From Eucalyptus grandis (lineage: Eukaryota > Streptophyta > Magnoliopsida > Myrtales > Myrtaceae): a DNA stretch of 64,000 bases. How positions within the stretch are numbered: position 1 is the first letter of the stretch; the number at the start of each line of letters is the position of its first letter. This document shows positions 23,912 to 33,702 of this stretch, in pieces. The notes beneath the pieces were generated by a model. That model was not told the DNA's origin, did no database searches, and was given only the letters and a program-made list of their open reading frames with translations. Location: the NCBI RefSeq assembly GCF_016545825.1, contig NC_052612.1:39105738-39169737 (forward strand), in the 5' to 3' direction. The translations under genes were made by a program, and so were the position numbers.

Positions 23912-25354
23912 ATGGAGGGGGATGAAAGTAGCATGTATAGTGATAAAGTAGCAACAGGTAAATCAGTTGAACTAAACTTTGATGATTTTGATAACGATAT
24001 TGTGATAGCATGGTTGAGCATCGTTGCGGTGGATATGTCTATGCACTCGAGAGAACCTATTAGGGATAGCATATTGTCAGGACCCGAATGGATGAGGGAG
24101 GTTCTTAAAGGACATTCAGATAGAATATATGAATCTTTAGAATGGAGAGACACGTCTTTCTCAACCTTTTTAATTTGATGAAGGCAAGAGGTTGGCTGGA
24201 AGATAGTCGATATATAAAGGTAGATGAACAAATTGGGATATTCTTATTTATGATTTGTCACAAGAACTCGAATAGAAATTTATGCGAGAAATTCCAACGT
24301 TCAGGACAAACTATTAGCAAATACTTCATTATAGTGTTGAAAGTAGTTCTCAAACTTGCAAAAGAGATTATCATACCACCTTCATTTGATGTGGTCCCAA
24401 ATGAGATTCTTATGGATCCCAACCATAAACTTTACTTCAAGGTAAGATTTTCATACATTCATTTATAATATCGGTTTTATTTTGTTGCTAATCTTATATA
24501 ACAGTAGTCTTTGATAAAATTATAGGATTGTGTGGGCATTATTGATGGTACTCATGGTCATGCTTCTATACCTTTGTCAAAGCAAATTCCATTTAGAGGC
24601 AGAAAATGAATTACCACTCAAAATGTGATGTGTGTATTTTTTTTTTTTTTTTGGTAAAAGGTAAGAATATGATGTGTGCATATGTTCGTTTGATATGAAA
24701 TTCACTTTTTGTGTATGCTGGTTGGGAAGGATCTCGCCAACGATTGCTGGGTGTATTAGCAAAGACTCGAGACTCTTCGCTGGAATTTCCTCACCACCAC
24801 TAGATATTTATTTGTTCTAGAATTATCAATTTTCTTTAAGATTGTATTGTATTTACAAATCACTACTAATATATGAATACTTTGTTATAGGCAAATACTA
24901 TGTTGTAGATTTTGGTTATGCATCAATTACGAGATTCTTAACTCCTTTTAGACGTGAACGGTATCATCTAAATGATTATAGGGGTAGAGCAAGACGACCA
25001 AGAACAGCGAGAGAGTTGTTCAACTATAGGCATTCTTCACTAAGGAATGTCATTGAGAGATCATTTGCGGCATTAAAGAATCGCTTCTTTATTTTGAAAC
25101 ACATGCCTACATTTGCAATTCGAAAGCAAGCACATATTGTAATTGCATATTGTGCTATCCATAATTACATCCGTGATCAAGACAAGAGGGATGGAAAATT
25201 TTCTTTATATGGAGATCCAGAGTACTCATTTGAACCTACACAAGATGAGGTTATATGCGATACATCGACCGAGGAGGAAATTGAGATGAATATACTTAGA
25301 AAAAGTATTGCCAATAAGATGGCAAGGGATCATAATATGCCAAAGATTCCATGA
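23912..25354 (+). pseudogene. Harbinger DDE transposase (DDE_Tnp_4-like, broken)
   Basis: Pieces are at 23912-24178, 24142-24468 and 24842-25354. The N-terminal part has CEKFQRSGQTISKYF. A likely intron lies at 24442-24525 (GT...AG), followed by DCVGIIDGTH with the first catalytic Asp. The middle has FVYAGWEGS with a poly(T) micro-insertion upstream. After a second likely intron ending at 24890 come YYVVDFGYASI (second Asp; DSGY is usual) and RNVIERSFAALKNRF (catalytic Glu). The C-terminus ends at 25354. A frameshift at about 24150, a stop after PFRGRK and the micro-insertion kill it. Confidence 0.85.
24626..24681 (-). mobile_element. Micro-insertion in the transposase exon, 12-bp target duplication
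   Basis: TGATGTGTGTAT (24626-24637) is repeated as TGATGTGTGCAT (24670-24681) around about 32 bp made of a T run followed by GGTAAAAGGTAAGAA. Removing it joins codons TTQNVMC to the rest of the transposase. On the minus strand the insert ends TTTTACC plus poly(A), the same tail as the ones at 25870 and 27342. Confidence 0.6.
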
Positions 25355-25851
25355 AATTGTGTTTTCAACTTTTGTAATGTATTTCTATTATTTTGTATTT
25401 GGGGATTTCCAATCTTTTTCTTTTGTAATATGATACTGTAATTCCTATCTCAATTCTTGTAATGTGATGTTGTACTTAAGGATTTCCTTAATTTGTAATG
25501 GTCCTTTATGACAAGCTCTATTACGCTTCATAAAATTCGCCCGATTTTGTAAAATTTGCCGCAAATTGCCCAATACACTTCTTTGTGTTTCTTTCTAAAA
25601 CGATTGCTCGATATCATAAACCGTGGCGGCGATCGACGTGACACACTAACATGAAGGGGATTAGAATATGGTTGCCCACCTTCATTCTACTAGAGTTTTG
25701 GGAACCTTCTATCATGCTCAAGAGTAATGCATATGGATCTCTTTTTTTCTATTTTATGGAGACTATTGATAAGTATATTGTTTGACCGTAATTGCCTATC
25801 TAGGTGGATGCTAAAGAATGTTGTGTGAAAATTTAGAAAATTTGATATAAT

Positions 25852-25924
25852 AACTCTTACTTTGTATTTTTTTTTTTCAAAAAGGAGACTTTACCAAAAA
25901 AAAAAAAACTCTTACTTTGTATTT
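25852..25924 (+). mobile_element. Micro-insertion in the Harbinger 3' region, 18-bp target duplication
   Basis: AACTCTTACTTTGTATTT at 25852-25869 is repeated exactly at 25907-25924. The insert (25870-25906) is a short T run, then CAAAAAGGAGACTTTACC, then 13 A. Here the A-tail is on the plus strand. It is the longest of the set and gives the best view of the parent element's 3' end. Confidence 0.7.
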
Positions 25925-26173
25925 GGGCCAATGGGTTCATAAGTATATGAAATTTGTAAGAATGGACATCTCATTTACTCCAAAAAAAAAAAAAATTGTT
26001 TTATGAAATAGAAATTTTATACTGTCATCAAACGAATTTCTCTTTCTAAAACAGAAATTTTGTATCATTATCAAACAGATTTTTTTGCTCAAAACTCGGC
26101 CCAGAAATAGAAATAGAAAAATCTATTTCTCTTCCAAACTTATTTCGGAACAGAATAGTTATCATTCACCCCC

Positions 26174-26935
26174 TAACTCTTCATCGTCCATATTATCTTC
26201 AGAATCTGTAACATCAGAATCACCGTTAGATCTCAAAGCAATTGACTTCTTACCTTTAGGATCTTCTTCCTTGTTGATTTGCTCCACTTCATAGGACTGA
26301 AGTGTGCCAACCAATTCGTTTGCAGAAAACGGCATGATCCTTTGTGTTTCCCTTATTGACGTCTTTACGTGATTCCAGTCCTTAGAAAGTCCACGCATCA
26401 ATTTATTGACCTTCATTGGTCCTGAGATTGGCTGTCCCTGATATTCTAGACCATTTATAATTTCAGTAAAACGACTAAACATATCAGTAATATATTCTCC
26501 TGGCTTCATTTAGAAGGCTTCATACTATCCGAATAAAATATTAATCCTTGTTTCTTTCACTCGATCAGTTCCTTTATAGGTGATGTGTAGTCTATCCCAG
26601 ACTTCTTTGGCTGTTTCACAACACGATATTATGTTATACTCAATAGGAGATAACGCACAATATAAAGAGTAAATTGCTTTAGCATCAAGAGCTTGTCTCT
26701 TGATTATTTCTTCTTGAGTCATCTCGCTAGCATCTACAACTTCTTTTCCTCTTTCTGAAACCGACGCAGCTTTAGGAATGATTCCTTTTTCTACCACATC
26801 CCATTCCAGAGGATTTTTCAATTTTAGGAATGCTTTTGTCTTGTTTTTCCATATGATGTATTCCTTTCCATCGAAGTAAGGGGGTCTGGTGTTGCTCTAG
26901 CTTTCAATCAAACCTGGAGCTAACATACTAGCCAT
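26174..26935 (-). pseudogene. Gag of Sirevirus element 1, 5' part
   Basis: The minus strand opens at the ATG at 26935 (MASMLAPGLIES, then a stop). It continues as 26525-26821 with LEWDVVEKG, IKRQALDAKAIYSLYCAL and EVWDRLHITY, and as 26162-26509 with MFSRFTEIINGLEYQG and RGLSKDWNHVKTSIRE. This is the gag capsid-like region typical of Sireviruses (UBN2-like). Stops after LIES, after INILFG and before MKPGEY break it. The frame ends at the Harbinger insertion. Confidence 0.85.
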
Positions 26936-26983
26936 AGATCTTTAACTCAGAAGTAAAAAAACTTCAATTAAATGAGTACACAA

Positions 26984-26997
26984 GCTTTGATACCAAA
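26984..26997 (-). other. Primer binding site of Sirevirus element 1
   Basis: The minus strand next to the 5' LTR reads TTTGGTATCAAAGC, close to the complement of the initiator tRNA-Met 3' end used by most plant copia elements. Its position right after the LTR's CA end supports the LTR boundary. Confidence 0.75.
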
Positions 26998-27989
26998 TGA
27001 TAGGGCTAGTAATAACACCTAGAGGGGGGTGAATAGGTGTTAAAGAAGTTTTTACAAGACTCAACAACTTAATTCGACTTTTAAGAGAATAGTAGACTGA
27101 AGATGTAAAAGATGTAAACAGTTATGTTAGACTACTTATTAAAGTAAAGAGTTTAGGGAAAGAGAATTGAAACGCAAAGTTTATAGTGGTTTGGCTTAGA
27201 CCAAGCCTACGTCCACTTTCCCACGCTAACAGCTCATTGGCTGGATTCCACTATGAATCAAAAGAGATTTTTACAATCTCACTTCCTTGATTCCATAATA
27301 TAGAAACTCTACTACACTTCCTCAAGGTCTCACAAGTATTTTTTTTTTTTTTTTGGGTAAAATAGGTCTCACAAGTATTTAATCTCTCTTTGACTACAAC
27401 TTAAACTCAGCAAATGAATCAGCAAAGAACTAGGAGCTTCAGACTTTGGAATTTTTCTTTCACGCACACACTCGAATAACTTGAGCGTATTTCTTATATA
27501 CTCCTCCATGCCATTATAACCGTTGGCACCTTCCGAATGAATTCTTCCAATTTACCCGTTGGACAGAATCAATTAGGGAGATCTCGAGTTATTTAAGGAA
27601 TGTGATGATAGCCCACCAAACCTACTCGCCCATACAATCAGGATCTAGGTTTCCATAAGTGGAACCTTCCAAGTATACTTCGCCAATCAACAAATCTAAT
27701 TATTCAAATTGATTTCAATAAGAAAAATTGGTCATGAGATGCTATCTCCAGCTGTGAGATCTTTTTCAACCGTACGAACCAAATCCTTAAAGATATACTT
27801 GCATCTGGATAAGTCTTCATCATCAGATAAATCTTTTCTTCATCGGTCTGGAAGCTATCAGCGTGGGTAGACTTTAAATCTTGAGTCTGGATGTCTTCAG
27901 ACTTTGACGATAGAGTCTGCAAGTCTTCAAACTAAACTGATTGAAATGTTTTGTCAACTTCAAAACAAATAAGGAAGTTGTATCCAACA
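26998..27989 (-). repeat. 5' LTR of Sirevirus element 1
   Basis: Minus-strand ends are TGTTGGATACAACTT and TAGCCCTATCA. It is longer than its partner mainly because of the micro-insertion at 27326-27380. Otherwise the two LTRs are closely similar by eye. Confidence 0.9.
27326..27380 (-). mobile_element. Micro-insertion inside the Sirevirus LTR, 16-bp target duplication
   Basis: GGTCTCACAAGTATTT at 27326-27341 and 27365-27380 flank about 23 bp: a T run, then GGGTAAAATA. The sister LTR (about 13165-13180) has a single target and no insert. On the minus strand the insert ends TTTTACCC plus poly(A). It is therefore younger than the Sirevirus insertion. Confidence 0.75.
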
Positions 27990-27994
27990 AATTC

Positions 27995-28990
27995 ATGTAT
28001 TTTCCACACAGATAGGTACTTTCTTTTCGCGTTGTACTAGTCTAACGACTTTTGGGTAATAATCCTGAAGTAGAATCATAAACCAAATCGATCGCACATC
28101 AATAGTAATTATATGAACATCAATGTGTGAAGAGATTGTGAAATCAAACAAACAAAAGTTTAATTGAGTGATGAAATTTCTCCGTCGGTCAATCCCATGT
28201 TAACAAGTGCTTATTATGCATATTTAATTTGAACTAGTTCAATTTTCGAATATCGAGTATACATGATACAAGAGAAAGAAAATCTATTCAAATTATGAAT
28301 TTTTTTTGATTTATTTGTGTATAAATGAAGGCTTAAAATAGTTGGAAAAAAATTCCGCTTTCCTTCAAATCAAAAAGTGGGAGGCATCTCTAGACATGAC
28401 AAATGACAATAGATATGACGGTGGTTGAGATTGTACCTCACCACAACATGAGCTCAAGAGCTCCATTGAGGGTCGCCTCACTTACCAAATAACCTTGATA
28501 GGCTGACAAGACTGCGCTCCTTATTTTAATATGCCGCTGCTTGCACGCCTTAGCTCTCAATTGAGGACAAAAGTTTTTCTTCTCTCTCCAGCAAATACCC
28601 AAAATTTTACGTCTCACAATTCAGAGATGTAAGAGTTTAAGGTCATACTCAATACCAAATCTTACGTTTGCTCATTTCAAAAAAGTGGAGAGGCATCTCA
28701 TGCACGACAATTGATAATAGACATGGTGGGGTACTACCATGTGATTTCAAGTACTTTTATTGACGAAGCCAACCTTCCTAGAAGTAAGTAACGAGAACAC
28801 AAGGCAATCTTTAAACCTCCCAATTCCCATGATTTTCCAAATTGCGTGTTAAGACATTACCGCGTGATTGTTTAGATTATATGGTTTTCATCTTTCATCA
28901 ATTGGTCAACCAAACTTTAGAAGTATTTTCTCTAATCTAAATAGCTTAAACCTCGAAGCAGAAAATTCATAATTTCCTCTGAAATTTGTT
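27995..28990. repeat. Duplicated kinase 5' flank, right half of block B
   Basis: It continues the flank interrupted by Sirevirus 1: ATGTATTTTCCACACAGATA resumes exactly after the AATTC duplication. It matches 46120-47090 and 49930-50700 (CATGTTAACAAGTGCTTATT, GTACCTCACCACAACA, GGTGGGGTACTACCATGTGA). No gene is seen. Confidence 0.7.
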
Positions 28991-31010
28991 AATTTTTGCT
29001 AGAACCACTAAGGATGAAATAAGCTGACTATATTTTATTCCGTCCCTAATTATTTTCTTCGTGAATAACAATAGCAAATACATCCTCTATTTATGAGCTG
29101 ATGCATTTAATTGATCAACATTAACTGTTTTGCCTTTTTTTCGTTATTAACATTTACTTTCTTAATTTTTTCCTTGTATACTAATAGTCAAGGGTTATTT
29201 TCTTTTTTTAAGGGATTGAATATCAAGGGTCAAACTTCTTTGAAACTAAAACGGCCGGACATTTCATTAGATGTACAAGAATTGTCCAATCATATTTTAT
29301 ATAATTTACAAAGAATTGGATGGCAAACCCATCTATAGCGATGAAACGACCCATTTCTAATTATGTGAGTTCTTGAGAACAATTGTTCAAAATCTTTTGA
29401 TCATTTCAATATACTACATTAACAAGAATTCTGAAAAGACACTATGTGATCTTTAGACCACGTAAAGCAAATTCATCATCAACATCGGTCCGGTCCAAAT
29501 GATAATCTTAATTCATATAGTCCATAGAGCATGCAATATGGAATTCCATATCTCAAGATGTACATATCTTTATCATCATTGGGTTTTATCTTGATGAAAA
29601 AATATATAGATCCAAGATATTCGGTTTTTTCTAATGTCAAAAAGTAATATCAAGCACCTTTTAATCTCTTCCTTTTAAAACAGAAAAGTTCTCTTTTGTG
29701 TTCCTGAAGCAGTTGATTTGCAAATTTTTTTAGGTTCTTCACGACCTGCTTTAGTCGCTGATGATCTCAACAAGAACTCCGGCAGGTCTCAGTGATGAAT
29801 GATAATGGGAAAACAAATATTAGAGAACTGGGAACAATCAAGACAATGCATCTAGCACAGTTTTGTTTTACACGCAGGAAAGAATAAACATTCTTAGAAA
29901 AACAAACGAGAGCATTACTATCAACTGAAGGAAACTGTTCAAACAAAGAAATTGTTTTCACCATCAATGACACCTAATGTGTTCACAAGTCACAGCAATA
30001 AAATCACACGCTGGCCCAGATGAAAAGGCAGAGTAGAACAATATGGTGGAATGAAAGAGCAGAACGCTTGAAATATTCTAGCCTAGGGTGGTCCTCTACA
30101 TGCTTAAAATCTTGGAAAATAAAGCAAAACGGCCATCCCACTGGAAGTCCATCCCCCAATTTGGAGATGTGCCGCTTAGCAGTCTCTTGATAACATTCCA
30201 AGTCACCTGTCATCGAATCAGAGGCACAAGGGGCCATGCTGTGATTAAAATGGAAAGCCCAAGAAACCAAGACTCAACCAGAAGCAAGTGACCGAGGCAT
30301 TTTCATGAAGCTTCAATGAAGCTGATCAGAATGGACGTTTTACAGGTCAACAAGCATCTTCAAACAATTTACATTAGACATGTTGGTGGCTCAGTGTTTG
30401 CTCGAGAACAACAAACCAAGGCATGTAAAGCAGAGAAAGAAAATGTTCTACTTGGATTATCCATTTAAATGCTTCCTTTGACCATGCTTCATCGTACTCT
30501 TTTTCCTTTGAGATTATGTCAGCTCCAATGTTTGCAAATGAAACTCATTTACCACATTGACATCATTATCTGACAGGAAGACTTGTTACCAAAGGTTTAA
30601 TATTGCAATGAGAGCACTTAGAGAATTAATTCGTAGGGGGTTATGAGTGAAACAAGTTCTTTTCATCCAGGACTTGATGATTGCGAGGCTAGCTTGGTAG
30701 ATTGATTGACAATGTGATCACTGTGATCCAAATGAACAGAGAAGCTTAGCACTGTCAAAGGGGTCTATCCATTGAAGTGTCGAGCTTATATTGAAAGCTA
30801 GTTTTCTTCACCTCAGATCTGATAATTGCAAGGCTGATAGCTAAGTAATTTCGTCAACAATCCGCTTGCTGCGACTGGAAGGAATTGAAAAGTAATGACT
30901 TGAGCTACCTATCCTAACTAATCCCTCAAAGCATTTAACCAATGCAAAAATGGAAGGACTCTTACAAGAATCATCTTGCGAACACCATCCCGATCAAATC
31001 GACCACATTT
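28991..31010. other. Intergenic DNA without a recognised gene
   Basis: About 29150-29890 matches 7870-8430. The rest (29890-31010) has no partner in the window. An 88-codon minus-strand ORF (30004-30270) contains QETAKRHISKLGDGLPVGWP and is not one I recognise. It has no visible domain and no partner. I cannot support a gene here. Confidence 0.5.
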
Positions 31011-31015
31011 ACAAT

Positions 31016-31941
31016 CGTTGGAGAAATCTTTCTGGAATATTTTAAAGCTGACAAAACGTTTCTATTAGTCGGGTCTGAAGATTTGCAGACTCTGCTATTA
31101 AAGTCTGAAGACCTCCGGACCGCCAGACTCAAGACTCAAAGTCTATTCTGATTGACAGTTTCTAATCCGTTGAAGAAAGGCTATCCAGAACTGAGTGATT
31201 CTCTAAGGATTTGGCCTTATCGACTGGAGAAGATCTCTTAGCTGGATAAGACATAACATATTCCTTTATTCAAATCAATAATGATTAAAGATCCGATGAT
31301 TGACGAAGTATTCCTGGAAGGTTCTACTTATGGAAACCAAGATCCTGATTGTATGGGCGAGCAGGATTGATAGGCTATCGACATGTTCCTTTAATAGCTC
31401 GAATAATCTTCCTAATTGATTCTGTCCAACGGGAGGATTGGAAGAATTCATTTGGTAAGTGCCAACGGGTATGATGGCACAAAGGAATATAAAAGGAAAA
31501 CGTTCCGATTGTTCGAGGAGTGCACGATAGAAGAATTCCAAAGTCCGAAGCTCTTTGATTCTTAGTCAATTCATTTTCTCGAGCGAAATCTTGTACACAA
31601 AAAGAGAGTCTATACTTTGAGAGACCTTGAGGAAGTGTGATAGAATATCTACACCGTGGAATCAAGGAAAGCAATCTTTGTAATATCTCTTTTGTTCATA
31701 GTGAAATCCAGCCGAGGGTCATCGGTGCGAAGAGTGGATGTAGGCTTGGAATAAGCCGAACCACTATAAACCTTGTGTTCAATCTTCTCTTCCTTACTCT
31801 CTGCTTTACTTTGATCATAGTTCGATTTGTTAACTAAAGGAGAGCTTCCTTTACATGTTAGTCCAAAAGATTGCTTTCATATCTCGAGAAATTATTTAAA
31901 CACATATTCACCCCCTCTAGGTGCTATTACTAGCTATATCA
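31016..31941 (+). repeat. 5' LTR of Sirevirus element 2
   Basis: It runs from CGTTGGAGAAATC to AGCTATATCA and is closely similar to 39687-40611. The terminal T is changed to C, which would impair the usual TG end. Confidence 0.88.
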
Positions 31942-31957
31942 ATTGGTATTAGAGCTT
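31942..31957 (+). other. Primer binding site of Sirevirus element 2
   Basis: ATTGGTATTAGAGCTT follows the left LTR directly. It resembles the initiator tRNA-Met primer site (TGGTATCAGAGC) with substitutions. Confidence 0.65.
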
Positions 31958-32003
31958 GTGTACTCACTTTGTTTGAAGTGGTTTACTTCAGAGTTAAAGA
32001 TCT

Positions 32004-33690
32004 ATGGCTAGTATGCTAGCTCCAGGGCTGGTGGAAGGGCAGAGCAATACCAAACCACCTTACTTTGATGGAAATGATTACAACATCTGGAAAAATAAGA
32101 TGAAAGCGTTTCTACGATCAAAGGATCCTCTGGAATGGGACATTGTAGAAAAAGGAATCACTCCTAAAGCTGCATCTGTCACAGAGAGAGGAAACGAAAC
32201 TGTTGAGTCAAGTGAAATGACTCAGGAAGAGATAATCAAGAGACAAGCTCTTGATGCAAAAGCAATTTATTCTTTATATTGTGCTTTATCACCTACTGAA
32301 TATAACAGAATATCTTCTTGTGTTATAGCAAGAGAAGTCTGGGATAGATTACATATCACCTATGAAGGAACCGATCGAGTGAAAGAGACCCGGAATCAAC
32401 ATTCTCCTCGGTCAATATGAAGCATTCAAAATGAAATCTGGAGAATCTATTACGACATGTTTAGTCGTTTTACGAGAGATTGTGAATGGCCTTGAAAATC
32501 AAGGGCAACCAATTTCTGATCCCATGAAAGTAAACAAGCTTCTGCGTGGACTCTCTAAGGATTGGAATCACATAAAGACTTCAATAAGAGAGACACAAAG
32601 AATCATGCCACTATCTGTCGATGAGTTGGTTGGAACTCTTCAGTCTTATGAAGTGGAACGAATCAATGAAGACGAAGATCCTAAAGGTAAGAAATCCATT
32701 GCATTAAAATCCAATGATGATTCTGATGTCACAGATTCTGAAGACAATATAGATGATGAGGAGCTTGCTCTCATGGTAAGAAGATTCAGAAAGCTGAACA
32801 GAAAAGGAAGAAGATTCAATCGAAAGAAACAGAGTTTTCAAAAGCAACAGACCAAGTCTGTTGATGATGAATCAAACAAAGATGTAGTCTGCTTTGAATG
32901 TAAGAAAAATGGACACATCGGACCAACTGTCCTCTTCAAAAAGAAGAAAGGAAAAGCTGAAAAGTATCGAAAGGCTCTTAAAGCGAAAACCTGAGTCATA
33001 CGAGTGTAAAGAAAGTGATGATGATTATGCCAATATATGTCTAATGGAACAATCGGATTCAGATTCAAACTCCGAGACAGACTTAGATTCAGACAGTGAA
33101 TTTGAGGTAAGTAACTTTAAAATTCATGTTAAAGTCTCTAAATACATTGATAAGCTGTGTTTTAGTCTTAAGACTTCTCTTAAAAAGGAAAACTCTGCAC
33201 TAAAACAATAGGAAAATATTTTGAAAGAAAAGTTGAAACATTTAGACATGAATATTTCTACTCTTAAAGAAAGCAAAGATAATATCTTGAAAGAAAATGC
33301 ATTTTTAAAAAATGACTTATCAAATATTTGAAAAAGATTCTCAATAGGATCTGAGAAACTTGAAAAAATTCTTTCAACACAAAGACCTTATTTCAATAAA
33401 TCAGGTTTGGGAATGACAGAGAAACCATTCCTTTAATTGATTTTCCTAAAGTGAAGGAAAGAATTAAGCAGAGACCTTCAAAGACATTTTACAAAAAAAT
33501 CATTTTCAAAAAGTATTTGTAAAACCAGTGGGTCGAAATGCTCTCAGATGTTCAAAATGCAATAGTGCAGATCATTTTGAAAAAGAGTGTCCTATGGTTT
33601 GGAAACCTATTAAGAAAGTATGGGCAAAAACCGCATATCATACTAACACCAATGGACCCAAGAAAATATGGGTACCAAAGAAAGCTTGAG
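32004..33690 (+). pseudogene. Gag of Sirevirus element 2 (frameshifted)
   Basis: The start is MASMLAPGLVEGQSN at 32004. The first frame ends at 32420 with a frameshift just after DRVKETR; the second (32431-32994) carries NGLENQGQPISDPMKVN, SKDWNHIKTSIRE and a Lys/Arg-rich nucleocapsid. A first zinc knuckle (CFECKKNGHIGPT) lacks its final Cys, and element 1 shares this defect. An acidic stretch in a third frame (32894-33211) follows. A second knuckle with intact CCHC spacing (CSKCNSADHFEKEC) is at about 33550-33590. Gag packages element RNA in the family. Broken here. Confidence 0.85.
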
Positions 33691-33702
33691 TCTCTTTTTT
33701 AA

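Larger units (their letters stand above)
20757..26173 (+). mobile_element. PIF/Harbinger DNA transposon nested in Sirevirus gag
   Basis: Termini are GGGGGTGCATGACAA on the left and, reversed, GGGGGTGAATGATAA on the right; TTCTGTTCC follows at both ends. The target duplication is TAA (20754-20756 and 26174-26176), as expected for PIF/Harbinger. Across the insert the gag codons of element 1 rejoin. Inside are, in order, a GC-rich tandem repeat block (21030-22240), a Myb/SANT-like ORF1 relic (22733-23660) and a DDE transposase relic (23912-25354), both on the plus strand. The two-protein layout is typical of the superfamily. Both genes are broken, so it cannot move on its own. Confidence 0.9.
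12847..27989 (-). mobile_element. Sirevirus-type Ty1/copia element 1 (split by a Harbinger element)
   Basis: LTRs at 12847-13785 and 26998-27989 have TG...CA ends. The 5-bp AATTC at 12842-12846 and 27990-27994 is the target duplication. In minus-strand order it holds the 5' LTR, a primer site like initiator tRNA-Met, gag, protease, integrase, reverse transcriptase, RNase H, an env-like third ORF, two polypurine tracts and the 3' LTR. Copia domain order, the gag style and the extra ORF after pol fit the Sirevirus genus. About 5.4 kb of its length is the Harbinger insert (20757-26173), leaving about 9.7 kb. Stops and frameshifts in gag, protease, pol and the env-like ORF make it non-autonomous. 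No gene of the host is inside. Confidence 0.92.

Noticed and set aside
31002..31006. ACCAC as the left target duplication of Sirevirus 2
   Set aside because: It is 9-10 bp from the LTR start, so it does not abut the element. Kept only as a possibility.
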